Of a DNA stretch of 64,000 bases, positions 44,313-52,874 are shown piece by piece (the stretch's first letter is position 1; the number at the start of each line of letters is the position of its first letter). Below the pieces are notes generated by a model that was given only the letters and a program-made list of their open reading frames with translations, was not told where the DNA came from and searched no databases. Origin of the DNA: an uncultured Pseudomonadota bacterium (GTDB taxonomy: Bacteria; Pseudomonadota; Alphaproteobacteria; RF32; CAG-239); NCBI GenBank assembly GCA_902761535.1, contig CACWKS010000002.1:206418-270417 (forward strand), in the 5' to 3' direction. The position numbers and the translations under genes were made by a program.

Positions 44313-44377
44313 GACTGGCGTAAATTCTAACCCTTTCACATCACGCGTTGGTGAGGACGTCCAGAACGATACCAGTC
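44313..44377. other. Candidate structured element after the giant gene
   Basis: Outer stem GACTGG (44313-44318) pairs with CCAGTC (44372-44377). Inside it, CG..TTCT can pair with AGAACG, and TCAC..GTGA forms an inner hairpin near 44341-44354. There is no T tract, so it is not a standard terminator. It is GC-rich within a very AT-rich gap; the rest of 44378-44636 shows only a promoter-like TTGACA at 44571. Confidence 0.45.
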
Positions 44378-44570
44378 ATATTAAGATTATAAGCAAAAAT
44401 AACGAAAATGTAAATAAGAAAAAAATTAGGACAATCAGCTTTTGAAAAAAATATTGCTGAAAGACAATTTTAACAGAAAAAATAGGGGAAAAATCCCTTA
44501 AAAAAATCCTCTCAATAAATTGTCGCATAATGTATATTATGTATACTTAAATAAGAGTAAAACAATAAAC

Positions 44571-44596
44571 TTGACATTTATACAATATAATATTAT
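44571..44596 (+). promoter_or_regulatory. Weak promoter candidate for the 135-residue orphan gene
   Basis: A perfect TTGACA at 44571-44576 is followed by TATTAT at 44591-44596, but the 14-base spacer is short. No Shine-Dalgarno sequence precedes the ATG at 44637. Confidence 0.3.
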
Positions 44597-44636
44597 CTGT
44601 TAAATAATCGTAAATTATTAATAAATTTATACAATT

Positions 44637-45044
44637 ATGAACAAAGAAATCACAACGCAGTTGGATTTGGTTTATCGGCAACCTGATGGTAAAATGATAA
44701 TCAAGTCAACGTTTGATCCGCGAGAGGCGGATAAGTTTGTAGGTATTATGGTGGAAAACATCATCTTTCTACCCAAAGTAATCTGCAAAGTTTCTCAGCT
44801 TCCTCAAGGCTGTTACCCGGCTACTGAGGTTGAAAAAGAGATTATCCTGCATCGCTCCACGGCTTGGGATGCGACAGTTTCCGTTTTGATGGAGGCTCGC
44901 ATCAAGTTTCCCAATCAAGGGGAAATTAACGGCGCAATTGAATTTGCCTGTGACAACAAACTTAAGTCACTCGGGTTTATTCAAAAAAACCAAGATCCGC
45001 TTGACCAGAATCATTGGTATATGGTTTGCAAAGAAGCCATTTGA
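44637..45044 (+). CDS. Hypothetical protein, 135 residues
   Basis: No family is recognised. It is soluble, without signal peptide, and looks alpha/beta with EVEKEIILHRSTAWDATVSVL as the main predicted helix; cysteines are scattered. It is a single-gene unit: TTGACA at 44571 upstream, a strong terminator directly after the stop. The leader is very A/T-rich with no ribosome site. Codon use is GC-richer than in the preceding giant gene, which suggests a different origin. Confidence 0.7.
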   Translation: MNKEITTQLDLVYRQPDGKMIIKSTFDPREADKFVGIMVENIIFLPKVICKVSQLPQGCYPATEVEKEIILHRSTAWDATVSVLMEARIKFPNQGEINGAIEFACDNKLKSLGFIQKNQDPLDQNHWYMVCKEAI

Positions 45045-45049
45045 AATTA

Positions 45050-45077
45050 AGCCCCGAAACTCATCGGGGCTATTTTT
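45050..45077 (+). terminator. Terminator after the 135-residue orphan gene
   Basis: AGCCCCGA (45050-45057) pairs with TCGGGGCT (45064-45071) and is followed by ATTTTT. Confidence 0.88.
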
Positions 45078-45103
45078 GTATTAAAATCAATGAGATGTAA
45101 AGT

Positions 45104-45132
45104 ATTGACAAAAAATACAATGAATTTACAAT
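45104..45132 (+). promoter_or_regulatory. Strong sigma-70 promoter for the TIM-barrel epimerase gene
   Basis: TTGACA (45104-45109) and TACAAT (45127-45132) with an ideal 17-base spacer, about 88 bases before the start codon. Confidence 0.65.
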
Positions 45133-45219
45133 ATTGTTAATTGAGTTAAATTTCTGCTTGATTTTTATAGAAAAATATCATATCTAACACATCATAATCT
45201 TAATCAAAGGAATTTTATA

Positions 45220-46002
45220 ATGGAAATAAGTTTTATCAATGATGAGTATTCTTCTGCCCTTAGCGAAGTTTTGTCTTTTGCTCGCAAACATCAGCTCAAA
45301 TATATTGAATTACGCAACATTAATGGTAAAAATGTTACCGATTTAACCGAAAATGAAGCACTTGACTATTCGTCTCAAATCGCCTCTGCCGGAATTTTGG
45401 TATCATCCCTAACCTCTCCTTTTCTCTATTGGCAACAAGCCGAACACAACTTTAATATTATGGGGCAATATATTGATTCAGAACAAGAATATTTTACAAA
45501 ACTCATGGATTTAGCCGACATATTTGGCGCTCAACATATCAGCATATACTCTTATTTGCAAAATAACATCGATATTGATACTCTTGGAAAACAACTTGAT
45601 GTCTATAGTCAAATGGCCCTTGAGCGAGGTATTGTTCTTTTGCTTAATATTGATAAAAACTGCAATATATCAAATGTCAACAAAATGCATCAACTATTTG
45701 AAAATTATAACTTTTCAAATATATATCCTTTGATTAACACCGGCAAAATCATAGCTGAACAAGACGATTATGACCCGCAACAATTACAGGATATTATCAA
45801 TACTTGCACTTATTTTCATCTTTCTGATTATGATAATGATTTAAAACGTTATGTAGTTTTAGGTGAAGGCAACCTTGATTTGGATATGTTTTTACAAGAT
45901 AAGAAAAATTCTTCTCAAACTTTCGTTTCGCTCAATCCGGCCACTTCTCACCCTGAAGACCTGACAATGTCACTCAACCAACTTCAAATATGGGAAGATT
46001 AA
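45220..46002 (+). CDS. Sugar phosphate isomerase/epimerase-like TIM-barrel protein
   Basis: This 260-residue AP-endonuclease-2/xylose-isomerase-like barrel has the strand-helix pattern LSFARKHQLKYIELRNINGKN, GILVSSLTSPFLYW and LLNIDKNCNISN, and a late FHLSDYD where these families place a metal-binding His/Asp. LGEGNLDLDMFLQ near the end is also typical (GEGxxD). The substrate is not determinable. It starts after AAAGGAATT with a strong promoter upstream. It ends with a four-base overlap with the convergent HD gene. Confidence 0.8.
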   Translation: MEISFINDEYSSALSEVLSFARKHQLKYIELRNINGKNVTDLTENEALDYSSQIASAGILVSSLTSPFLYWQQAEHNFNIMGQYIDSEQEYFTKLMDLADIFGAQHISIYSYLQNNIDIDTLGKQLDVYSQMALERGIVLLLNIDKNCNISNVNKMHQLFENYNFSNIYPLINTGKIIAEQDDYDPQQLQDIINTCTYFHLSDYDNDLKRYVVLGEGNLDLDMFLQDKKNSSQTFVSLNPATSHPEDLTMSLNQLQIWED

Positions 46003-46547
46003 ACAATCCGTCGCAATACTTCTTTGATATCTTGCAACCAATCATCATTACCGAGCTCATCAATTTTACGTTGAGCATAACCGGCAAATTCCGGTGTTAA
46101 TTTTACGCTGGCCCGATTATTTTTATCATAATACGACGCGGTTATAACATTATCTAACTTATCTATTGCATTGATAAATATAGATTCTTTTGATGACTTA
46201 TCTAAATATTCATTAAAAATACTTACCAATTTTTCATTATTTAATTCTTTTGCCAGTCTTTTAATTGCCGCCAATTCTTGTGCCGTTTTTTCTTCGTTTG
46301 TTATATTATCTTGCGGAGTATAATCACCACAATAAACTTCCGCTAAATCATGCGTTAAAGCCATTTCCAGACACTTTTTTTCATCAAGTCCTGCCGGCAT
46401 CAACAACATAGCTAACAATGCCACGCTGAACGAATGTTCTGCATCAGACTCCGGATTGATAACTTTTTTAATCAACCAACCTTTTCTTTTCAAATCCTTA
46501 AATCTTCCGACTATATCAATAAGTTGATATAGATTATTTGTTTTCAT
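45999..46547 (-). CDS. HD-domain phosphohydrolase (YfbR/HDDC-like)
   Basis: This 182-residue HD-superfamily protein has DAEHSFSVALLAML (first His), MALTHDLAEVYCGD (HD pair) and NAIDKLDN (last Asp), the metal set of COG1896-type 5'-deoxynucleotidases. It overlaps yejF by 14 bases and is the last gene of the yejEF unit. GAGGAAAAAA precedes the ATG. Substrate is inferred by family only. Confidence 0.85.
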   Translation of the reverse strand: MKTNNLYQLIDIVGRFKDLKRKGWLIKKVINPESDAEHSFSVALLAMLLMPAGLDEKKCLEMALTHDLAEVYCGDYTPQDNITNEEKTAQELAAIKRLAKELNNEKLVSIFNEYLDKSSKESIFINAIDKLDNVITASYYDKNNRASVKLTPEFAGYAQRKIDELGNDDWLQDIKEVLRRIV

Positions 46548-48135
46548 TTTTTTCCTCGCCTAAATTCGCCGCAGTTATCAAATATTTTGTATAAGCACAA
46601 TGCGGATGCTTGAATAATTGCTGTGCATTATTAACTTCAATTATCTTTCCATCCTTCATTACCGCAACATCATCAGCCAATGCCCTCACCGCTTTCATAT
46701 CATGCGAAATGAATAGATAAGATATTTGCCTTTCTTGTTGAATTTTCTGTAATAATTTCATTATTTGAGCCGCAATTGTAACATCCAACGCAGTAGTTGG
46801 CTCATCTAAAAGCAATATTTCCGGTTCTACAGACAATGCCCGTGCTATGGCAATTCTCTGTCGTTGTCCTCCTGAAAACTCATGCGGATACTTATTAATA
46901 CAATCTTCTTTTAATCCTACTTCTTGTAAAAGCTTTAACGTCCTTTTTAATCTTTCCTCTTCTGACAACTCCGGAAAATGCACCAACATTCCCTCTTCCA
47001 CTATGTTACGAATATTCATACGGGGATTTAATGAATTATACGGATCTTGAAAAACTATTTGTATGGTCTTACGCAACTTCTTAGGCTGTATAGAATTAAT
47101 TGATTGTCCGTTAATTTTTACCTCACCGCTATAATCAATCAATTGCGCCAAAGCAAAAGCCAAAGTCGTCTTACCGCAACCGGATTCTCCTACCACTCCT
47201 AAGGTTTTACCTCTTTTCAATTTTATTGAAACTTTATTAACTGCATATAAATAACGTTTAACTTTTCCCCAAAAGCTATGTTCTAATGGATATTTAACTA
47301 CAACATTTTTAGCTTCAAGAATAAACTCGCTCTTAATATTATTATTTTTTTTCATAACATTAGATGATGAAATTAAAGTTTTAGTATATGCGTTTTGCGG
47401 CTTTGTAAAAATATTTTCCGTCTTTCCTCTTTCCACAATCTTGCCGCTTTTCATAACAATAACATTATCAGCAATTTGGCGAATAATACCCAAATCATGA
47501 CTGATAAAAATGATTGACATACCCAACTTGTCTTTTAATTCCATCAATAATTTTATTATTTGTGCCGAAACAGTGACATCCAGTGCAGTTGTCGGTTCAT
47601 CAGCAATCAAAATATCCGGTTTGTTGGCTATGGCCATGGCAATCATGACGCGTTGTCTTTGCCCGCCTGATAATTCATGCGGATAAGCTTTATAGCGTTG
47701 TGCTGCATTTTTAATTCCGGTCAAATTAAACAATCTTATAACTTCTTTACGCGCCTGTTTTTTATTCATTTTTTGATGAAGTATTAAGCTTTCGGCTACC
47801 TGATACCCTACTCTATGTAAAGGATTTAAACTTGACATTGGTTCTTGAAAGATAAAACCTATCCTCTCACCTCTGATGCTGTACATATCTTTACGATCTA
47901 ACAATTCCTCACCGGCAAGTTTTATAGAGCTGTATTCGGCATGATAAGCTTTAGGATAAGGAAGAAGCCCTAATATTGATAACGCTGTTAACGATTTTCC
48001 CGAACCGGATTCCCCGACAATTCCTAAAATTTCACCTTTTTTTAATTCAAAACTGATGTTTTTTACTACATTGTAACGTGTACCATTAGCACCGTTAAAT
48101 CCCAAGGTCAGATTTTTTACTTCTAACAATGCCAT
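46534..48135 (-). CDS. yejF: Peptide ABC transporter ATP-binding protein YejF (duplicated ATPase)
   Basis: This 533-residue protein contains two complete ABC ATPase domains. The first (about 4-260) has [22 protein letters not shown] and [12 protein letters not shown]; the second (about 285-520) has [22 protein letters not shown] and [12 protein letters not shown]. This duplicated form is characteristic of YejF, the energy subunit of the oligopeptide/microcin C importer YejABEF. ATG 48135 overlaps the yejE stop as ATGA; a TTG one codon earlier is unlikely. Partner YejE is present; YejA and YejB are not in the window. Confidence 0.93.
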   Translation of the reverse strand: MALLEVKNLTLGFNGANGTRYNVVKNISFELKKGEILGIVGESGSGKSLTALSILGLLPYPKAYHAEYSSIKLAGEELLDRKDMYSIRGERIGFIFQEPMSSLNPLHRVGYQVAESLILHQKMNKKQARKEVIRLFNLTGIKNAAQRYKAYPHELSGGQRQRVMIAMAIANKPDILIADEPTTALDVTVSAQIIKLLMELKDKLGMSIIFISHDLGIIRQIADNVIVMKSGKIVERGKTENIFTKPQNAYTKTLISSSNVMKKNNNIKSEFILEAKNVVVKYPLEHSFWGKVKRYLYAVNKVSIKLKRGKTLGVVGESGCGKTTLAFALAQLIDYSGEVKINGQSINSIQPKKLRKTIQIVFQDPYNSLNPRMNIRNIVEEGMLVHFPELSEEERLKRTLKLLQEVGLKEDCINKYPHEFSGGQRQRIAIARALSVEPEILLLDEPTTALDVTIAAQIMKLLQKIQQERQISYLFISHDMKAVRALADDVAVMKDGKIIEVNNAQQLFKHPHCAYTKYLITAANLGEEKNENK

Positions 48136-49151
48136 CAATGTGCCCTCCGACTGTCAAAAGCATCTCTTATTCCTTCACCTATAAAAATAAGCATACTCAA
48201 ACAGCCTGATAATACTATAAAAATAGAAATTCCTATCCAAGGAGATTGCAAATTATCTTTTCCCTGCCTTACCAAATCACCCAATGACGGATATTCATGC
48301 CCTAAACCTAAACCGAGAAAATCTAAAGCAGTCAGTGCAACAATTGCCTCAGACATTATAAAAGGAATAAACGTAATCGTTGCAACCAAAGCATTAGGCA
48401 AAATATGACGCCAAATAATCCTTGTATCGCTTACACCCAATACTTTTGCCGCTTTCACAAATTCAAAATTACGTACTCTTAAAAATTCTGCCCTTACCAC
48501 TCCAACCAACGAAGTCCAGCTGAAAAACAACATTATTATTAATAATGTCCAAAATCCCGGAACAAATATACTGGCAACGATAATCAATATAAACAATTGC
48601 GGCAGAGATTCCCATATCTCTAAAAATCTTTGCATTATTATATCTACTTTTCCCCCCATATATCCTTGAATTGCCCCGGCCAATATTCCGATTATCGAAG
48701 ACAATAACGTCAATAAAAAGGCAAATGCCAAAGATAATCTTAAACCATATAAAATACGTGCCAAAACATCCCTTCCCTCATCATCGGTTCCCAGCCAATG
48801 ATTTTTATCCGGAGCCGATGGAGTAGGAACAGTTAAATCATAATCAACTGTATTAAAAGAATAAGGTATTATCGGAAATATCATCCAACCGTTTTTATTG
48901 ATATTTTCAACAACCAAAGGATCTTTGTAATCAACCGAGGTCGGGAAATCACCTCCGAAATCAGTTTCTAAATAGTTCTTAAAAATCGGAAATCTTAATT
49001 CATTTCCATATTTAACCGCCAACGGACGATCATTTGCAATTATTTCTGCAATTAAACTAAAAAACAATATCATCCCTAAAATAATTAGCGACCAATAAGC
49101 TCGGCGATTATGCTTAAAAGCTTTCCAACCTCTACCAGAAAAAAATGCCAC
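48135..49151 (-). CDS. yejE: Peptide ABC transporter permease YejE
   Basis: This is a 338-residue inner-membrane permease of the OppC type. It has an N-terminal helix, a periplasmic loop with WLGTDDEGRDVLARILYGLR, then five further helices with the EAA loop VLGVSDTRIIWRHILPNA and a late ALTALDFLGLGLGHEYPSLG. This gives the YejE signature, including the extended N-terminal periplasmic segment. It starts at GTG 49149-49151, 12 bases after the large upstream gene. YejB normally precedes YejE; here an unrelated membrane protein does. Confidence 0.92.
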   Translation of the reverse strand: MAFFSGRGWKAFKHNRRAYWSLIILGMILFFSLIAEIIANDRPLAVKYGNELRFPIFKNYLETDFGGDFPTSVDYKDPLVVENINKNGWMIFPIIPYSFNTVDYDLTVPTPSAPDKNHWLGTDDEGRDVLARILYGLRLSLAFAFLLTLLSSIIGILAGAIQGYMGGKVDIIMQRFLEIWESLPQLFILIIVASIFVPGFWTLLIIMLFFSWTSLVGVVRAEFLRVRNFEFVKAAKVLGVSDTRIIWRHILPNALVATITFIPFIMSEAIVALTALDFLGLGLGHEYPSLGDLVRQGKDNLQSPWIGISIFIVLSGCLSMLIFIGEGIRDAFDSRRAH

Positions 49152-49162
49152 TTTTCAAAGCC

Positions 49163-51775
49163 TTATTCAACAATTTCAATTGATATGGTATTGCCTGACA
49201 TAATCTTTGCCTGACGCAACATTTCATGATATTGTGCCTTTAATTCTTCCGGTGAAAGTTTTTTACCGTTAGTCTCAGGTGCAACTAATATGCTTTTTAT
49301 GGCTTCATCTTGTTTAGAAATTTGTTTATTTGTTGCAGCTCTCACCGGTTCAGCACGTTTTTCTATAACTTTTTGTTGAGCTTTTTCCGCCTCTTCAGCA
49401 GCTTTTTTATTAGCTTGCTCAATATTTTGCTGAGCTTTTGATTTTGCGTCTTCGATAGTTTGTTTCAAATCATATCCCAACTTAGGATTTTCCGGCAGAG
49501 TAGGTTTTGGGGCAGCTTTTTGAATTGGTTTTTCAATAATTGCAGGTGTCGGAACCTTAACCGTTTGATCTTCTTTAACTTCAATCTTAATAGTCTTATC
49601 TTCAACTGTTTGTTCTTCCGTAACATTGTCTGCTTTTTTGGTTTTATCATTATAGGCGGTATTTTCAACGTTAACTCCGTTATCAAACAAAGTGCTGGGT
49701 ATAACTTCTGCTGCATTTTCTTGCAATTCGGAACTTTCCACCTGCTCATATTGGTTATCTGTGATATTGTTTTCTTCAATTATAACCGGAACAATATCTG
49801 AAGAATCATTTTCTTTTGCGGTTATAAGTTCTTCTGCAATTACTTCATCAACTGTTTCATTTATCTGACTATCTGCTTTTAATTCTTTTTTTTCATTTGC
49901 ACTTTTCTCGAAATCATAATTATTTGTTTCGGACCAAGTGTCAAACCATTTACTAAAAAAGCTGTTTGCTGATATAATATTTGCTTCACTGAACATATCT
50001 GCCTTTATAGATTTTTTAATATCATCTAAATTTTTCTCGGTAGTTTTTATAGTGTTAAATTCTTTGCAAGCACGCTTATTAAGAAAATGCATATTTAATA
50101 ATTCACCGGCATTACAGAAACGATAATCAAATTTATACCCGTTGGATTTTAGCGGTCTTATCGCTAAACCCACTTGTTGTAAAGCCTGAATTTTACGATA
50201 AAAACTTTTATCAGCAATATTTCCGATAAAAGAAGGATTATTCAAACCCACTAATACAACACTGGTATTATCATCAACTTCATTCTTTTTCAATTGCCGC
50301 ATAAACTTATCTAATTGTCCGTAAAGACAAGCTGTTTGTTCCAAATATGCCTGCTGTTTTTGTGATGCTAACGATTTTCCTGACGCGGCAACCCAATTTT
50401 TAACTGGTTTCAAAACACAATATTCATCATAAACAAAAGTATCAGATGGTAAATCAATAATAGCAAAATAAGCCTGATTACCTTCCTTATATTTCATATC
50501 ATTTATAATCATATTAAATACATTGAAAGAATTGATAACATCTAATCTGTCAACCTTAAAATCATAAGCTTTTATACCATTATAAGCATATCTGATAACA
50601 TTCAAGACAGGATTAATATCCTTAACCAGTCCGGTAGAAACAATCCATTGTGATGCTAAAATGATAATTCTATCGGTTATTGAAACTTTATCTGCCGGCA
50701 AAACAATCGGATAATTTACTTTTTCATAACAAGAAGTAACCATATTTCCATTGCCAAGTCGACAAATGTTTATTCTGTTTATTTGATAAGCATTTATTTC
50801 ATAGCCCTGATCTTTCAAAGCATTAAATAAAGAACTTTTATCTAAATAAGATTTTTCGGGTTGTAATAAATTAAAATCAAAATAAGCATATTGAGATATA
50901 AAGGAATCACCATGAGCATCTGTATCATTTAAATTATACAAATTATACAAATTTTGAAAAGGCTTTGCCGAATTGTCAACAACAGCATTAGGATAGATAA
51001 CAAAATCGTTTCTTGTTAAAAAGGCTAATGCGTTTTGCCATGTTTTATCTGCTATCGGCAACTTATTATCTGATGATATATTCTTTAAGTTGTTGATTGA
51101 TGTCAAATTGTTAAATGCTAAAAATACCAGATTTTTTCCTTCATTGCTTTTGGCTTTTGAAGCATTAGAAACAACTTGTCTGAACAACACTTTATTGGGG
51201 TTTAAATATGACTCTGATACAAGCCAACCGCACAATCCGCCTAACAACAAAGTCAAATAAAAAGCTCCGGAACGTTTTAATAGTTTAAGTAAAATAAAGG
51301 TAATCAGAAAAACTCCGGCTCCCGCAATCCAATAAAAATATTGATAAAGCAATGCGTTTACATCATTACTCAACCATTCCCCAACTAAAACTATCAATCC
51401 TGATTGTTTGTCAAACGTTGCAAATTGATTAATTATAGCAATTCCGGTCGCGGCAAAAACCGCACTTAATAATACATCTTCCAAAGGAATGATAATCATA
51501 AACAACAAAACAACAATAAAACTTATTGCCGCTATTCCGGCATAAATAAACATTGCTTCGATATTTATATCACCATAGTCAGTAAAAATTTTATAATTTC
51601 CCGAGTTAACAAACAAAGTAAAATCAATCGCCAATACTATACTCATCAGCAGCGATTTTATAAACCAATCAACCAAAAAACCGCCGAAACCGCGCTGTTT
51701 CTTTTCAACAACCTTATTTTTCAGTTTCTTTGCCGACTGTCTTCTCGGATCATCATCTACACGAATATCATCCAT
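49163..51775 (-). CDS. Membrane protein with degenerate sulfatase-fold domain (YejM/PbgA/LapC-like)
   Basis: This is an 870-residue protein starting at ATG 51775 (AAAGGTTGG upstream). A basic cytoplasmic N terminus is followed by about five membrane helices (30-190). The periplasmic domain (about 195-590) ends a long helix with LYGQLDKFMRQLKKNEVDDNTSVVLVGLNN near 480-510. In sulfatase/phosphoethanolamine-transferase enzymes the equivalent strand ends with a metal-binding DHG; here it is LNN, so the catalytic site looks lost. Five helices plus an inactive hydrolase domain is the architecture of YejM/PbgA, which regulates LPS synthesis. A disordered acidic stretch (about 590-740) and a coiled-coil, Ala/Glu/Lys-rich C terminus follow; that tail is not part of PbgA. 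It is upstream of yejE. Confidence 0.65.
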   Translation of the reverse strand: MDDIRVDDDPRRQSAKKLKNKVVEKKQRGFGGFLVDWFIKSLLMSIVLAIDFTLFVNSGNYKIFTDYGDINIEAMFIYAGIAAISFIVVLLFMIIIPLEDVLLSAVFAATGIAIINQFATFDKQSGLIVLVGEWLSNDVNALLYQYFYWIAGAGVFLITFILLKLLKRSGAFYLTLLLGGLCGWLVSESYLNPNKVLFRQVVSNASKAKSNEGKNLVFLAFNNLTSINNLKNISSDNKLPIADKTWQNALAFLTRNDFVIYPNAVVDNSAKPFQNLYNLYNLNDTDAHGDSFISQYAYFDFNLLQPEKSYLDKSSLFNALKDQGYEINAYQINRINICRLGNGNMVTSCYEKVNYPIVLPADKVSITDRIIILASQWIVSTGLVKDINPVLNVIRYAYNGIKAYDFKVDRLDVINSFNVFNMIINDMKYKEGNQAYFAIIDLPSDTFVYDEYCVLKPVKNWVAASGKSLASQKQQAYLEQTACLYGQLDKFMRQLKKNEVDDNTSVVLVGLNNPSFIGNIADKSFYRKIQALQQVGLAIRPLKSNGYKFDYRFCNAGELLNMHFLNKRACKEFNTIKTTEKNLDDIKKSIKADMFSEANIISANSFFSKWFDTWSETNNYDFEKSANEKKELKADSQINETVDEVIAEELITAKENDSSDIVPVIIEENNITDNQYEQVESSELQENAAEVIPSTLFDNGVNVENTAYNDKTKKADNVTEEQTVEDKTIKIEVKEDQTVKVPTPAIIEKPIQKAAPKPTLPENPKLGYDLKQTIEDAKSKAQQNIEQANKKAAEEAEKAQQKVIEKRAEPVRAATNKQISKQDEAIKSILVAPETNGKKLSPEELKAQYHEMLRQAKIMSGNTISIEIVE

Positions 51776-51843
51776 AATTACCAACCTTTTCAGATAATAA
51801 AAAACACCTGACAATAAGCTACATCATAATAATTTATATTAAA

Positions 51844-51878
51844 ACAAAAATCCTCAGAGTTTGCACAACTTCTGAGGA
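51844..51878 (-). terminator. Terminator after rpsD
   Basis: TCCTCAGA (51851-51858) pairs with TCTGAGGA (51871-51878). On the minus strand it is followed by a T-rich run; it lies 24 bases past the rpsD stop. Confidence 0.82.
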
Positions 51879-51901
51879 CTTTTGTATTGTAAATTGATTT
51901 A

Positions 51902-52513
51902 TTATCTTGAGTAGAACTCGATAACCAAATTCGGTTGCATCTGTGAAGCATAAGGAATATCATCAAACTTAGGTACAAATGCATATTTTGCCGAAACTTT
52001 TTTGGCATCTAACTCAACATAAGCCGGAACATCATGAGCGGGAGACTCTAAAGCCGCCAAAACCATCGGTAATTGTTTTGATTTTGCCTTAACTTCAATC
52101 ACATCACCGGCACGTAACATATAAGAAGGAATATTTACTCTCTTGCCGTTAACCAAAACATGTCCGTGGTTAACAAATTGACGAGCAGCAAAGATAGTCG
52201 GAACAAACTTTGCTTTGTAAACAATATTATCTAAACGCGATTCCAAAATACCTACCAAGTTTTCAGCAGCGTCACCTGAACGACGAATAGCTTCAACATA
52301 GTATTTATGAAATTGCTTTTCCGAAACATTACCATAGTAAGTTTTTAACTTTTGTTTTGCCGATAATTGCTCACCGTAATCGGTAGGCTTTTTACGACGT
52401 TGACCATGTTGACCGGGAGCATATTCTCTTTTTGCCACCGAGCTGTTGGGATTACCCCAAATCACACCATATTGGCGTTCTTTCTTTTTCTTTGCAGAAA
52501 TAATGCTTTTCAT
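51902..52513 (-). CDS. rpsD: 30S ribosomal protein S4
   Basis: This 203-residue primary 16S rRNA-binding protein nucleates the 5' domain of the small subunit. It has a basic N terminus, [42 protein letters not shown] (the S4 RNA-binding motif, about 90-132) and a C-terminal FYSR. The N terminus lacks the zinc cysteines of the C+ S4 form. It is a single gene, as in many alphaproteobacteria, with an unusual leader (52530-52625) that may be its autoregulatory site. Confidence 0.97.
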   Translation of the reverse strand: MKSIISAKKKKERQYGVIWGNPNSSVAKREYAPGQHGQRRKKPTDYGEQLSAKQKLKTYYGNVSEKQFHKYYVEAIRRSGDAAENLVGILESRLDNIVYKAKFVPTIFAARQFVNHGHVLVNGKRVNIPSYMLRAGDVIEVKAKSKQLPMVLAALESPAHDVPAYVELDAKKVSAKYAFVPKFDDIPYASQMQPNLVIEFYSR

Positions 52514-52529
52514 ATTAAATTTTCCTTTT

Positions 52530-52625
52530 ATTAATTAACGTTATTGTCCCGATAGTTTTGCCTTATAAATCAAGACAAACGAGACCTGCCTTCAAGCCTG
52601 CTTTCTCGGAAGTACCCCCTTCTTA
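52530..52625 (-). promoter_or_regulatory. Candidate structured leader of rpsD
   Basis: The region upstream of rpsD (gap 52514-52874) contains a possible stem CGAGA (52580-52584) / TCTCG (52604-52608) with a repeated GCAGG/GGCAGG inner part (minus-strand reading). An outer pairing TTGTC / GACAA lies around 52545-52580. S4 represses its own mRNA through a leader structure in other bacteria. The rest of the gap is AT-rich with no gene. Confidence 0.4.
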
Positions 52626-52874
52626 CACTACAATTTTATAAATTGCAAGTATTTTTTTATTATAAATGGTTATTTTTCCACCTCTATCGGTTTTTTGTCC
52701 TTGATAACCCATGTTTTTTTCATAATACCAACACTTTCATAATAAACAAACTGGTACATATACTATCTTGAAACCATCATGATTGTATTTTTTTATTATA
52801 TTGTTAATTAATTTACTGGATTTTTGCATTATTATTTGCTATAAAAATTCCTCATAAAACAGAAGGATAAAATT

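Noticed and set aside
44313-44377. Integron attC site or hammerhead/twister ribozyme
   Set aside because: The RYYYAAC/GTTRRRY boxes and the conserved ribozyme cores (CTGANGA with GAAA) are absent from both strands.
49460-49801. 113-residue plus-strand open frame
   Set aside because: It is a shadow of the low-complexity acidic/coiled-coil region of the large membrane protein on the other strand.
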